DNA from: Streptomyces sp. NBC_00154
Lineage (GTDB): Bacteria; Actinomycetota; Actinomycetes; Streptomycetales; Streptomycetaceae
Length of the DNA stretch: 64,000 bases
NCBI RefSeq assembly: GCF_026342835.1
Contig: NZ_JAPEMI010000003.1
Location: forward strand, 62,001 to 126,000
Direction of reading: 5' to 3'
Part shown: positions 26,002 through 33,803 of the stretch, piece by piece
How positions within the stretch are numbered: position 1 is the first letter of the stretch
How the letters are laid out: each line of letters begins with the position of its first letter
Notes under the pieces: generated by a model
The model's input: only the letters and a program-made list of their open reading frames with translations
Databases searched by the model: none
Told to the model about the DNA's origin: nothing
Position numbers and translations under genes: made by a program

Positions 26002-26688
26002 TCATCCCAACGCGAGCCATGTGACACCCAGCCGAGCAATCTGCAAGGACTCCTCCGCCCCCAACGGCTCACGGCCGGTGACCTTGCGAAGAAAACGAGC
26101 ACGACTCCAGCCCAGCTGGGTCACCACGCTCGCATCGGGTCCGACGAGAAGCTCCAGCACCAGATCTGCGGCCGACAGCGTCAGCCATGGCTCACTCCCG
26201 AGTGCGTCGGCCAAGTCGATCCCGTGCACTGCGACTTCGACGACGCGCGTCAGCATAAAGTCGGCGAGCAGCATCGCGTCGCCGTGCCGCGTCCGCACCA
26301 CCCGGCGCTCCGACTCCTTCCGGCACAGCTCCTCCACCTCCTGCCAGGTGTGGGTGAAGTCGGCGACGAGCTCGGCCCCTGATCCATGACGAGCGGCGCG
26401 ATCTTGTCCCAACTCGATGCGGGCCGCGTTGGTAGCGGAACTGAAGCGGTGGTCTGGCCGGTAGTACTCGGTCGCGGAGACCTCTGGGGCCCCGGGCGCC
26501 TGACCTTCGATCATGTCGGGCACCCAGCCCAGGACGATGCAGACATGCCCCAACAGTTCACGAGCAGACCACGGTGCACACCGTGTCGGGCGATCCCACG
26601 CAGTTTCGGGCAGCCGGGCAAGACCCCGGCCGAGGGCCTCGGCCTCTGTCTCGAACGCATCCAACACCTGGGTGAGATCCATGATCAT
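26002..26688 (-). CDS. Maleylpyruvate-isomerase-type (DinB-fold) protein
   Basis: The 228-residue product has the N-terminal four-helix DinB/MDMPI domain: ALGRGLARLPETAWDRPTRCA, then WSARELLGHVCIVLGWVPDM, where the His is the metal ligand. FMLTRVVEVAVHGIDLADAL holds the paired His region, and a C-terminal helical domain follows. Family members are mycothiol-dependent isomerases or transferases of actinobacteria. ATG 26688 and ATG 26682 are both possible, with no strong Shine-Dalgarno sequence. It is divergent from the PhzF-like gene. Substrate unknown. Confidence 0.82.
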   Translation of the reverse strand: MIMDLTQVLDAFETEAEALGRGLARLPETAWDRPTRCAPWSARELLGHVCIVLGWVPDMIEGQAPGAPEVSATEYYRPDHRFSSATNAARIELGQDRAARHGSGAELVADFTHTWQEVEELCRKESERRVVRTRHGDAMLLADFMLTRVVEVAVHGIDLADALGSEPWLTLSAADLVLELLVGPDASVVTQLGWSRARFLRKVTGREPLGAEESLQIARLGVTWLALG

Positions 26689-26779
26689 CACGCTATCAGC
26701 CGACCCACACCGTTCCGGCCCTTCCGGCCCGCCCCAAGGGGGAACCACCCGGGCAGCAAGGAGATGCTTGAATCCCGGG

Positions 26780-27445
26780 ATGAAACCCACAGTCGAACAG
26801 TTGCGTGTGTTCACCGATCCGGATGGACGCCATGGCAACGTTCTTGGAGTCGTCCGCGACGGCTCCGCAATGGCCGACCAAGCATCACGCCAAGCACTGG
26901 CCAAACAAGCCGGGTTCAGCGAAACCATCTTCATCGACGATCCGCAACGCGGAACCCTGGAGATTTACACCCCGGGCTCCCGGCTCCCGTTCGCAGGCTA
27001 TCCCCTCGTCGGCGCAGCCTGGCTGCTCCGACTCCCCGCCCTGAACCTCGCGATCGGAACCGTGAGCGCCCGCAACGAGCACGACCGCACGTGGATCACC
27101 GCCCGACCCGAATGGGTGCCACCGAGGACACTGCGCCAGCACGCCACGCCAACTGAAGTCGACGCCCTGACCGTACCGGCACCCGGGGAGTGGATCTACG
27201 CCTGGGCCTGGGAGAACGAAGAGCTCGGACACATCCGGGCCCGCGGATTCCCCGGGCGCGGCGACGGGATCGACGAGGACGAAGCCACCGGCGCCGCCGC
27301 ACTGCTGCTTACCAATACGCTTCAGCGCCCTTTGGTGATCACCCAGGGGCGTGGTTCCCAGATCTTCACGACGCCGCGAACGGACGGCTTGATCGACATC
27401 GGCGGCCGCGTACGTCTCAACCCTCCTTCGCCGTCGAATCGGTAG
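26780..27445 (+). CDS. PhzF-family isomerase-like protein, short form
   Basis: The 221-residue product starts MKPTVEQLRVFTDPDGRHGN. PhzF landmarks are HGNVLGVV, AKQAGFSETIFIDD, YTPGSRLPFAGYPLVGAAWL and the second-lobe DGIDEDEATGAAALLLTN with TQGRGSQIF. The catalytic Glu of PhzF (AxExxFSET) is Gln here (AKQAGFSET), as in some related subgroups, so a classical isomerase is uncertain. A TTG at 26768 has a better-spaced AAGGAG and would add four residues. It ends eight bases before the IS256 transposase remnant, and its last residues may have been altered by that insertion. Confidence 0.8.
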   Translation: MKPTVEQLRVFTDPDGRHGNVLGVVRDGSAMADQASRQALAKQAGFSETIFIDDPQRGTLEIYTPGSRLPFAGYPLVGAAWLLRLPALNLAIGTVSARNEHDRTWITARPEWVPPRTLRQHATPTEVDALTVPAPGEWIYAWAWENEELGHIRARGFPGRGDGIDEDEATGAAALLLTNTLQRPLVITQGRGSQIFTTPRTDGLIDIGGRVRLNPPSPSNR

Positions 27446-27452
27446 CCTATGG

Positions 27453-28710
27453 TCAGGCTGCCGACACGGCTTCTGGGCGTTCGACCAGGAGGCCGTTCTC
27501 GAAGCGGGCTCCGGCGCGGACGAGGGGCACCAGGCGAGCTCCGGTGATCGCCCGCCAGCGAGCCTGGGCGGACTCGACGAGCTTGAACACCATCGCCAGG
27601 GCCGCGGCCGGGCTTCCCGCACCGCGGGTGACCTTAGTCCGGAGCCTGACGGTGGAGAATATGGACTCGACGGGGTTGGTGGTCCGCAGGTGGATCCAGT
27701 GTTCGGCCGGAAAGTCGTAGAACGCCAGTAGTTCCATGGCGTCGTCGGTGATCTTCGCGACGGCCTTGGGGAACTTCGCGCCGTAGGTCTTCGCGAACGC
27801 CTCGATGGCCTTCTCGGCGTGGGCGCGGTCCTCGGCGTTGTAGATCTCCTGCATCGCCTTCGTCGCGCCTGGCTGCGCGGACTTCGGTAGGGCGTTCGAG
27901 ACGTTTCGGGCCTTGTGGACCCAGCACCTCTGATGCCGGGTGGCGGGGAACACCTCGGCCAGCGCCTTCCACAGGCCCATCCCACCGTCACCGACCACCA
28001 GCTCCGGGTCGCGCATGCCCCGGCGGCGGCAGTCGCGCAGCAGGTCGGCCCACGATTCGGTGGACTCGCGCAGCCCCTCGTCCAGCGCGATCAGCTCCTT
28101 GGTGCCGTCCAGGCGGACGCCGAGCAGGACCAACACGCACGAGTGCGCCTGGCCGAGCCGGACCTTGGGGTGCACGCCGTCGGCCCACACGTAGACGAAG
28201 TCGCGGTCGGACAGGTCCCGCTCGCAGAAGGCGGCGTGGTCGTCGTGCCACTGCTTCGTCAGCCGGGTCACTGTCGCCGGCGACAGCCCGGCCGCCGAGC
28301 CGAGGAACTGCTCCAGGGCGGGCACGAAGTCCCCGGACGACAGGCCGTGTAGGTAGAGCAAGGGCAGTACCTCGGAGATCTTCGGCGACTTGCGGCACCA
28401 CGGCGGCAGGATCTTCGAGGAGAACCGCTTGCGCTCGCCGGTGGCCTCGTCGACCCGCCGGTCGTTCACCCGCGGTGGCCTTCACCTCGACCGGACCGGC
28501 CGCGGTGACCACGGTGCGGGGCCGGTGGTAGCCGTTGCGGACCACCAGGCGACGCCCCCGCTCGTCGGCCGTAGCCGCCAACTCGGCTATGCACTGGTTG
28601 ACTTCAGCCTCCAGCGCGGCGGCGAGCATCCGCCGGGCGCCGTCGCGCACGATCTCGTCGATCAGGGAGCCGGACTCGGTGGAACCGTCGGCGTTCACTG
28701 CGCTGAGCAC
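27453..28710 (-). pseudogene. IS256-family (Mutator-type) transposase with one frameshift
   Basis: The N-terminal frame (28710 leftward) gives MLSAVNADGSTESGSLIDEI and GYHRPRTVVTAAGPVEVKA. Near 28481 it slips one base, and the rest continues as VNDRRVDEATGERKRFSSKI. The catalytic block follows: VYVWADGVHPKVRL, VVGDGGMGLWKALAEVFPAT, RCWVHKARNVSNALPKSAQP and the Glu in TTNPVESIFSTVRLRTKVT. All DDE residues are present, so a single-base change inactivated an otherwise complete copy. Ends are not well defined; a shared ATGGTCA lies near 27453 and 28759. Confidence 0.88.
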
Positions 28711-28948
28711 GGGCGTGCCTTCCCGACCCGCGCTGCGAACGCGGGCCTACTCGGTGACCATCACAGGATCATTCGGGAAGGTACGCCTTCCGCGTCCAAC
28801 CCGACGCCGATCCACAAGTCCTGAGCATTGCTCTACTTCGCTGCGCCGTCGGTCGATGCAGACCGCGGCTGAAGAGGAGCTTTCATGCCCACGACATGAC
28901 GGGCCTCATGGTCACCGGAACCGGTGACGTCCTCCGGGACACCGTTGG

Positions 28949-29071
28949 TCACGAGTAGTCGAGCTCCACGTAGTCGATATCGGTGAACTCCACCACGAGC
29001 CCATCGGCCCGGCGGCCATGGTCCTTGAAGTGCTGCTCCTGGAGGCCTTCTGCGGCGATGTTCTGCAGCAC
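28949..29071 (-). pseudogene. C-terminal stump of an unknown gene
   Basis: Forty codons on the minus strand read LQNIAAEGLQEQHFKDHGRR, then ADGLVVEFTDIDYVELDYS and stop. The composition is protein-like and the ending VEFTDIDYVELDYS looks natural. Its 5' end runs into the hairpin terminator, so this is probably what is left after recombination. Family not recognised. Confidence 0.4.
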
Positions 29072-29117
29072 CCATAGCGGTCTCCCGTCCGATCAGGACG
29101 GGAGACCGCTATGGGTG
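29069..29117 (-). terminator. Perfect 22-bp hairpin after the SIS gene
   Basis: Arms 29069-29090 and 29096-29117 (CACCCATAGCGGTCTCCCGT.. and its complement) pair over 22 bp around the loop GATCA. It lies 8 bases beyond the stop of the SIS-domain gene, ending the amino-sugar operon. Confidence 0.85.
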
Positions 29118-29125
29118 GCGGGTGG

Positions 29126-29890
29126 TCAGTGACCGTTGCGGTGCAGCCGCCCCTCGTAGTGGGCTTCCAGCTTCGCGTTGCGCTCGAAGCCGCCCGGCAG
29201 ATTGGCGGAGATGTAGACGGGCACCTCGTGGCCCCCGGCCATCAGCAGGGCGACACTCTCGGCCAACACCATCTGCACCAGCGTGGCCGAGACGATGGTG
29301 GACACCCCGCACAAACTGCCGCCGCCGGGCAGCGGCAGCAGCGCGTCACCGGCGGGCGCGCAGTTGTCGAGCACCACGTCGGCGAGGTCGGCGAGCCGCT
29401 GCCCGCTGGGATGCAGGGCGGGGACCGAACGGGTGTGCTCCAGCGAAGTGAGCGCCACCAGCAGATGCCCCTTGCCCGTCACCAACTGGGCGAGATCGAC
29501 GATCGAGTTGTTGACCCCCGAATTCGAGATGATCACAAAGAGGTCCTGCGGGCGCGGGGTACTCAGTTCGTAGAGCCGGGCGGCGAGTCCTGGTCGGCGT
29601 TCGAGCAAGGGATCTTCGAGCACCGCACGGTCCTCGCCGCCCCGCAGCACGAGGTCGGCGAGGCTCATCCGGTTGGTGGGGATGAGACCGCCCGCACGCC
29701 CGGCGATCTCCAGTGCGGTCGCCTGCGAGTGCCCCGTGCCGAACGCGTGGATCACTCCGTCCGCGGCGACACAGTCCGCGAACAGCCGGGCGGCGGCGGC
29801 AACCGCGGCCGCGTTGGTGTCGATCGCTCCGTCCAGCGACGCGCGTGCCCGGTCGGCGAAAAGCTTCGCGCTGATCTGCGGTTCGGCCAT
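29126..29890 (-). CDS. SIS-domain sugar-phosphate isomerase-like protein
   Basis: The 254-residue product starts at ATG 29890, with GTG 29902 as an alternative. An SIS fold is indicated by IHAFGTGHSQATALEIAGRA in the first half, then FVIISNSGVNNSIVDLAQLV (phosphosugar Ser/Asn loop) and LLVALTSLEHTRSV. VSTIVSATLVQMVLAESVAL follows near the end. Relatives are the N-acetylhexosamine-6-phosphate isomerase and MurQ-like proteins found beside BadF-type kinases. It lies downstream of the kinase gene on the same strand, with a divergent RpiR regulator, so the unit probably handles phosphorylated GlcNAc, MurNAc or a related amino sugar. Confidence 0.83.
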   Translation of the reverse strand: MAEPQISAKLFADRARASLDGAIDTNAAAVAAAARLFADCVAADGVIHAFGTGHSQATALEIAGRAGGLIPTNRMSLADLVLRGGEDRAVLEDPLLERRPGLAARLYELSTPRPQDLFVIISNSGVNNSIVDLAQLVTGKGHLLVALTSLEHTRSVPALHPSGQRLADLADVVLDNCAPAGDALLPLPGGGSLCGVSTIVSATLVQMVLAESVALLMAGGHEVPVYISANLPGGFERNAKLEAHYEGRLHRNGH

Positions 29891-29902
29891 GAGGATCACC
29901 AC

Positions 29903-29950
29903 TCTCGTGCGATTGATTGATTCAATAGATATCGATTCGAATGAAACAAT
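29903..29950. promoter_or_regulatory. AT-rich, palindrome-containing region between kinase and SIS genes
   Basis: An unusually AT-rich stretch holds TTGATTCAA and ATTCGAAT palindromes together with GATATC. It is a plausible RpiR-family operator or internal promoter for the SIS gene. This is inferred from composition only. Confidence 0.4.
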
Positions 29951-29962
29951 GAACCAGCCACC

Positions 29963-30925
29963 TCATCGCGTCAAGAGCCGGGCCAGCGCCACGGCCCCTG
30001 CGGCGCCGTCGCGCACAGCGGCGACACGTAGCCCCATCGGCCTCACGCGTTCCGCCAGGCGCTCCGCCAGCGGCCCCTCGGGTCCTATCAGTCCTCCGGT
30101 GGTCACGAGGAGTTCGCCGCTGCGCGGGGCCAGCGCGCCGACCTTGTCGGCCAGTTCATCGGCGGCCCGGTCGAGCAGCGACCGCGCCGTCGGATCGCCA
30201 TCAGCCCCGGCCGCGACCACCAGGGGACTCAGCCGCGCCAGCGCCACCGGAGGCCGGGAGTAGGCCCAGTCCGCGATGGCGTCTCTCAGGCGAGTGCGCT
30301 CCGCCAGCGGCAGGCCGGCATCCGGACTCTCGGGAGTGACCTGTTCCAGCACCGATCCGACCAGTGGTCCCCACGGCCCCCGCCCGTCCAGCGCAAGCAC
30401 GGCGGCCCGCGCCGCCTCCCGGCCGAGCCAGAACCCGCTGCCCTTGTCGCCGAGCAGCCAGCCGTGTCCGTCCACGGTCTGCGCGCAGCGCCGCCCCACC
30501 ACCCGGCCGGCGATCGCGCCGGTCCCGGCGATGAGGACGAGTCCGTCGGCGGGGGCCCCCGGCCCCGACGCAAAGGCGACATCCGCGTCCCCGTACACCT
30601 CGGCCGCCACAGCGCTGATGTCCAGTGCTTCAAGAGCCTCGGCCAGACAGGAGGCCGCGGTGTCCCGTCCGCGCCCAGGCCCTGCGCCCGCGAACCCGCC
30701 CGCCACCGCCGTCACCCGGCTGCGCACACCCTCCGGTGCGGCAGTGCCCATAGCCTGGGCCAAGTGCCGTACGAGATCGGCAGGCGGCACGCTGAGTGCA
30801 TTGCCGGGGCCGCTGTCGCCCATACCGACCACGCGGCCCCTCGCATCGGCGCAGTACGCCCGTACCCGGGTGCCGCCCGCGTCGATTCCGATCACCAGAG
30901 GTTGTTCGAAGGATTCAGAAATCAC
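29963..30925 (-). CDS. BadF/BadG-type N-acetylglucosamine kinase
   Basis: The 320-residue product starts at GTG 30925. The ASKHA-fold phosphate-1 motif is VIGIDAGGTRVRAYCADARG; GFAGAGPGRGRDTAASCLAE and LVLIAGTGAIAGRVVG follow. GWLLGDKGSGFWLGREAARA is the BcrAD/BadFG sugar-kinase signature, and LLVTTGGLIG lies near the end. It probably phosphorylates GlcNAc or a similar aminosugar with ATP in the cytoplasm. It is cotranscribed with the SIS gene downstream and divergent from the RpiR regulator with a 95-bp intergenic gap. No transporter is present in the window. Confidence 0.88.
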   Translation of the reverse strand: MISESFEQPLVIGIDAGGTRVRAYCADARGRVVGMGDSGPGNALSVPPADLVRHLAQAMGTAAPEGVRSRVTAVAGGFAGAGPGRGRDTAASCLAEALEALDISAVAAEVYGDADVAFASGPGAPADGLVLIAGTGAIAGRVVGRRCAQTVDGHGWLLGDKGSGFWLGREAARAAVLALDGRGPWGPLVGSVLEQVTPESPDAGLPLAERTRLRDAIADWAYSRPPVALARLSPLVVAAGADGDPTARSLLDRAADELADKVGALAPRSGELLVTTGGLIGPEGPLAERLAERVRPMGLRVAAVRDGAAGAVALARLLTR

Positions 30926-31020
30926 GCTGCATAGTGGTTGGTAGAGTCACATCCAGACAAGAGATCTTCCGAACCCGAATTCACTTGGGCGCCACCGCAT
31001 CGAATCGAGCCGAGTCCACC

Positions 31021-31881
31021 GTGATCACAGACCTGATCCACTCCGAACTGCCCAGGCTGACCGTCTCGCTGCGCAAGGTCGGCGAGCAGGTCCTGGCCGA
31101 TCCGGCGGCCCTGGCCCACACGTCGGCGGCCGACCTCGGCCGGCGCACCGGGACCTCGCAGGCGACCGTCACCCGCTTCTGCCAGGCCCTCGGACTCGAC
31201 TCGTACCAGGCGCTGCTGCTCGAACTCGCCAAGGAGCAGGGGCAGCTCCCGCAGGAACGCCCGCTGGGGCCGGACATCGGTCCCGACGACAGCCTGGACC
31301 AGGTCATCGACGTCATCGCACACGCCGATCTCCAAGCCTTGCGCGGCACCGTGGAACGGCTGGACCGCAACGCACTCGAGAGTGCGGCTCGGGCCCTGAC
31401 CAGGGCCCGCCGCATCGACGTCTACGGAGTGGGTACGTCCGGCGTCCTGGCACGTGAGGCAGAAGCCCGTCTGTTCGGTATCGGCTGCCAGACCAGGGGC
31501 TGGACCGAGGTGCACGCCGCGGAAACCTCGGCGTCCCTGCTGACGCCCGCCGACGTCGCCGTCGCGCTCTCGCACTCCGGCAGTACCCGTGAGGTGCTGA
31601 GCCCTCTTCAGCTGGCTGCCGAGCGTGGGGCCACGACCATCGCCATCACCTCGGACCCGCGCTCACCGGCCGCCCAGGCCGCGGGAATCCACCTCGCGTC
31701 GACCTCGGCGGAAACGAGCTTCCGGCACGGAGGCTTCGGTTCGCGCCACTCCGTACTGCTGATCATCGACTGCCTCTACGCGCGGGTGGCCCAGCTCTCC
31801 TACGACCGGGCCACCGCGTCGATCGCCCTTACGGCGCACATCTCCGAGGAACATGCGGCGAGGCCGCGCCGCCGGACGTAA
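31021..31881 (+). CDS. MurR/RpiR-family regulator
   Basis: The 286-residue product starts at GTG 31021 (MITDLIHSELPRLT). An N-terminal HTH_6 domain lies at about residues 1-75 (TSAADLGRRTGTSQATVTRF, CQALGLDSYQALLLELAKEQ), and an SIS effector domain at about 120-260 (IDVYGVGTSGVLAREAEARL, VALSHSGSTREVLSPLQLA). It senses a phosphosugar and controls the divergent kinase-SIS operon, the common arrangement for this family. The 95-bp gap includes CATCGAATCGA, similar in part to the AT-rich site at 29903-29950. Confidence 0.9.
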   Translation: MITDLIHSELPRLTVSLRKVGEQVLADPAALAHTSAADLGRRTGTSQATVTRFCQALGLDSYQALLLELAKEQGQLPQERPLGPDIGPDDSLDQVIDVIAHADLQALRGTVERLDRNALESAARALTRARRIDVYGVGTSGVLAREAEARLFGIGCQTRGWTEVHAAETSASLLTPADVAVALSHSGSTREVLSPLQLAAERGATTIAITSDPRSPAAQAAGIHLASTSAETSFRHGGFGSRHSVLLIIDCLYARVAQLSYDRATASIALTAHISEEHAARPRRRT

Positions 31882-31889
31882 GGCACGGC

Positions 31890-32125
31890 CCCGTGCGGGT
31901 TACGTCGAACGCTCCGTAGTGCTTCCCGGTGAAGTCGTTGTGCCACGGGCCATAATCGTCGGTGACCGGTGACCACGCGCCCATGCCACGTCCGCCATCT
32001 CGCCGGCGAGCGAGTCGCGCCCATCGTCCTGTCGATGCAGCCTTCCCCCACCTTGGCCCCGTTGACGGAAAGGATGCCGGCGGCGCGCTTGTTGAGCCCG
32101 CCACAGTCGTAGGCGAAGTCGAGGG
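31890..32125 (-). pseudogene. Arylsulfatase C-terminal remnant
   Basis: The minus strand reads YSLDFAYDCGGLNKRAAG and ILSVNGAKVGEGCIDRT. After a frameshift comes SPVTDDYGPWHNDFTGKHYG. The same order (FxYDGGGxGKGGxxxLxVNG, PVxxDYGxPxxFTGK) occurs at the end of bacterial arylsulfatases. The catalytic formylglycine domain is missing. The rest of the gap before the methyltransferase is non-coding. Confidence 0.5.
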
Positions 32126-32168
32126 AGTAATTGTCAATACCTGTGGGTGCGTTGTCCGGACGGCAGCG

Positions 32169-32879
32169 TCAGCGGGTAGGAGTCTGGTGACATGGGGCCG
32201 GCTTGCGGGCCAGGATTTGAAGGCCCGCCGATGTGTTGCCGTTCATGGTGGTCACGGTGGTTCGTCGGGTGTCGATGGTCTCGAATCCGGCGAGCAGGGA
32301 GGTGAACCAGTCGCTCGGGTGGTGGCGGCACACTGCGCCGTCGCCGGTCTCGAACACCCCGTAGGTGCCGTAGGGCTCGGCGAACCTCGCGTAGCGGTCG
32401 CGGTTGCGCTGGTCGTCCTGTAGCAGCAGATCGCTGAGGTAGAGCAGTGCGCCGGGCTTGAGCACACGGTGCAGCTCGCCGATCAGCAGCCGCTGTGCGT
32501 CGTCACTTGGGATACAGGTCAGCACCGCGAAGAGCACGACCACGTCGATGCTCGCGTCCGGGCAGGCGAGTGCCGGCGGCGTGTCCAGCACCGCGAAGCG
32601 CATCGCGGGGTGCAGGCTGCGGGCCCGGGCGATCATCCCCGGCGATGTGTCGAAGCCGGAGAGGTTGTCAAAGCCCTGCTGTTCCAGCGCGTCCAGGGTT
32701 CGGCCGTAGCCGCAGCCGTAGTCGAGGATCGCAGCGCTTCGTTCGACGTTGTCCAGCCACGGTGTGTGCAGCGGATGCGTGAATCGCTTCGTCATCGCGG
32801 CGGCGTCCCAGTAAGCGGTCTGGCTGTCGAGGTCGGACACGGCGGATGCCTCCATCGGCGTTTCGGGAAAGGTGGTCAC
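32169..32879 (-). CDS. Class I SAM-dependent methyltransferase
   Basis: The 236-residue product has motif I AAILDYGCGYGRTLDALEQQ, post-I LSGFDTSPGMIARAR, motif II DASIDVVVLFAVLTCIP and motif III LHRVLKPGALLYLSDLLLQD. GTG 32879 overlaps the stop of an IS256 fragment (GTGA), so the native start could be ATG 32855 (MEASAVSDLDS), with the first eight residues then an accident of the junction. It may methylate a small molecule; no partner genes are close. Confidence 0.85.
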   Translation of the reverse strand: MTTFPETPMEASAVSDLDSQTAYWDAAAMTKRFTHPLHTPWLDNVERSAAILDYGCGYGRTLDALEQQGFDNLSGFDTSPGMIARARSLHPAMRFAVLDTPPALACPDASIDVVVLFAVLTCIPSDDAQRLLIGELHRVLKPGALLYLSDLLLQDDQRNRDRYARFAEPYGTYGVFETGDGAVCRHHPSDWFTSLLAGFETIDTRRTTVTTMNGNTSAGLQILARKPAPCHQTPTR

Positions 32880-33046
32880 GCTGCCACGGTCTCGGGGCGT
32901 TCGACGAGGTGGCCGCGTTCGAAGCCGGCTCCGGCGTGGACGAGGGCGGCGAGGTGAGGTGCGTTGACCGCCCTCCAGCGTGCCTGGGCGGACTCGACGA
33001 GCCTGAAGAGCATGGCAAGCGCGGCGGCCGCGCTGCCGGCGCCTTT
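32876..33046 (-). pseudogene. 3' fragment of an IS256-family transposase
   Basis: About 56 codons (ALAMLFRLVESAQARWRAV, HLAALVHAGAGFERGHLVER) correspond to the last part of the transposase at 27453-28710 but differ at many positions, so the fragment comes from a different copy. It lies exactly between the methyltransferase and the kinase operon and marks an old insertion boundary. Confidence 0.8.
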
Positions 33047-33083
33047 CGGCTCGCGCCGACCCGGCCCGGCCGGGTGGCCGTCC

Positions 33084-33803
33084 TCAGCCCGGCACTTCCA
33101 GCTCGATACCGCCGACTCGGCAGCTCAGTCGCCGGTCGGACCGGGTCCCGATCCTTCGGGCGCCTTTCAGGTACTTCGCAAAGGCCTTGCGCTGGACCGG
33201 GCTGACAGAGCGCCAGCGCAGCTCGAGGACCGGGCGTACCGGCGGGATGAGCTCTCTCAGCCGCTCGTCGACCTGGGCGAGGCGGGTCTCGTAATCGTCG
33301 TCCGGCCGATAGACCAGATCGAGGTCGACCGACGGCTCGGTGCCGCCGGCCTGGTGGTGACAGGCCGTGAGCCAGCCGGCGATCCAGTCGAGCGCGATCC
33401 GCACCGTGGAAGAGATCTGCTCCTGCCACTCGCCGAGGTAAGGCGCGTTCACCGACTCCGCGGTCACTTCCTCCGGCATCACGATCAGCCCGCGGACGGC
33501 GGTGCCGAGCAGCTCGACGTGGATGCGCGGCCACAGGCCGCTCGCGTCGATCCGGAAAGAGGGAAAGCGCCCCGCCAGGCCGATCCCCGTCCGCAGCTGA
33601 GCCCAGTTCATCGCGTCGGCCGGTGGCCGGTCGGGCGTGTACGGCCCGGTGGTCCGGTGCCCGAGCTGACTGGCGCGCATCATGAACACGGCCGCGAACT
33701 CGTCGCCTCGCAACGTCATGCTCACGGGGAAGAACGCCCCGATCTCGCCCATGAATACCTTGCCGGTGATCAGGGCTTCGATACTGGACCGACCCGGGAT
33801 CAT
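33084..33803 (-). CDS. Third gene of the kinase operon: 239-residue protein of unknown fold
   Basis: It starts at ATG 33803 with GGAGGAGG upstream and overlaps the stop of the kinase gene (ATGA), so it is translationally coupled. The sequence is an alpha/beta protein with no membrane segment (VFMGEIGAFFPVSMTLRGDE, WPRIHVELLGTAVRGLIVMP, LDWIAGWLTACHHQAGG). It ends in a basic region (KAFAKYLKGARRIGTRSDRR). No catalytic motif is recognised. Always-coupled small genes next to WD40/TPR kinases may be effectors or substrates; that role is inference. It does not resemble transposon genes, although an IS256 stump abuts its 3' side. Confidence 0.75.
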   Translation of the reverse strand: MIPGRSSIEALITGKVFMGEIGAFFPVSMTLRGDEFAAVFMMRASQLGHRTTGPYTPDRPPADAMNWAQLRTGIGLAGRFPSFRIDASGLWPRIHVELLGTAVRGLIVMPEEVTAESVNAPYLGEWQEQISSTVRIALDWIAGWLTACHHQAGGTEPSVDLDLVYRPDDDYETRLAQVDERLRELIPPVRPVLELRWRSVSPVQRKAFAKYLKGARRIGTRSDRRLSCRVGGIELEVPG

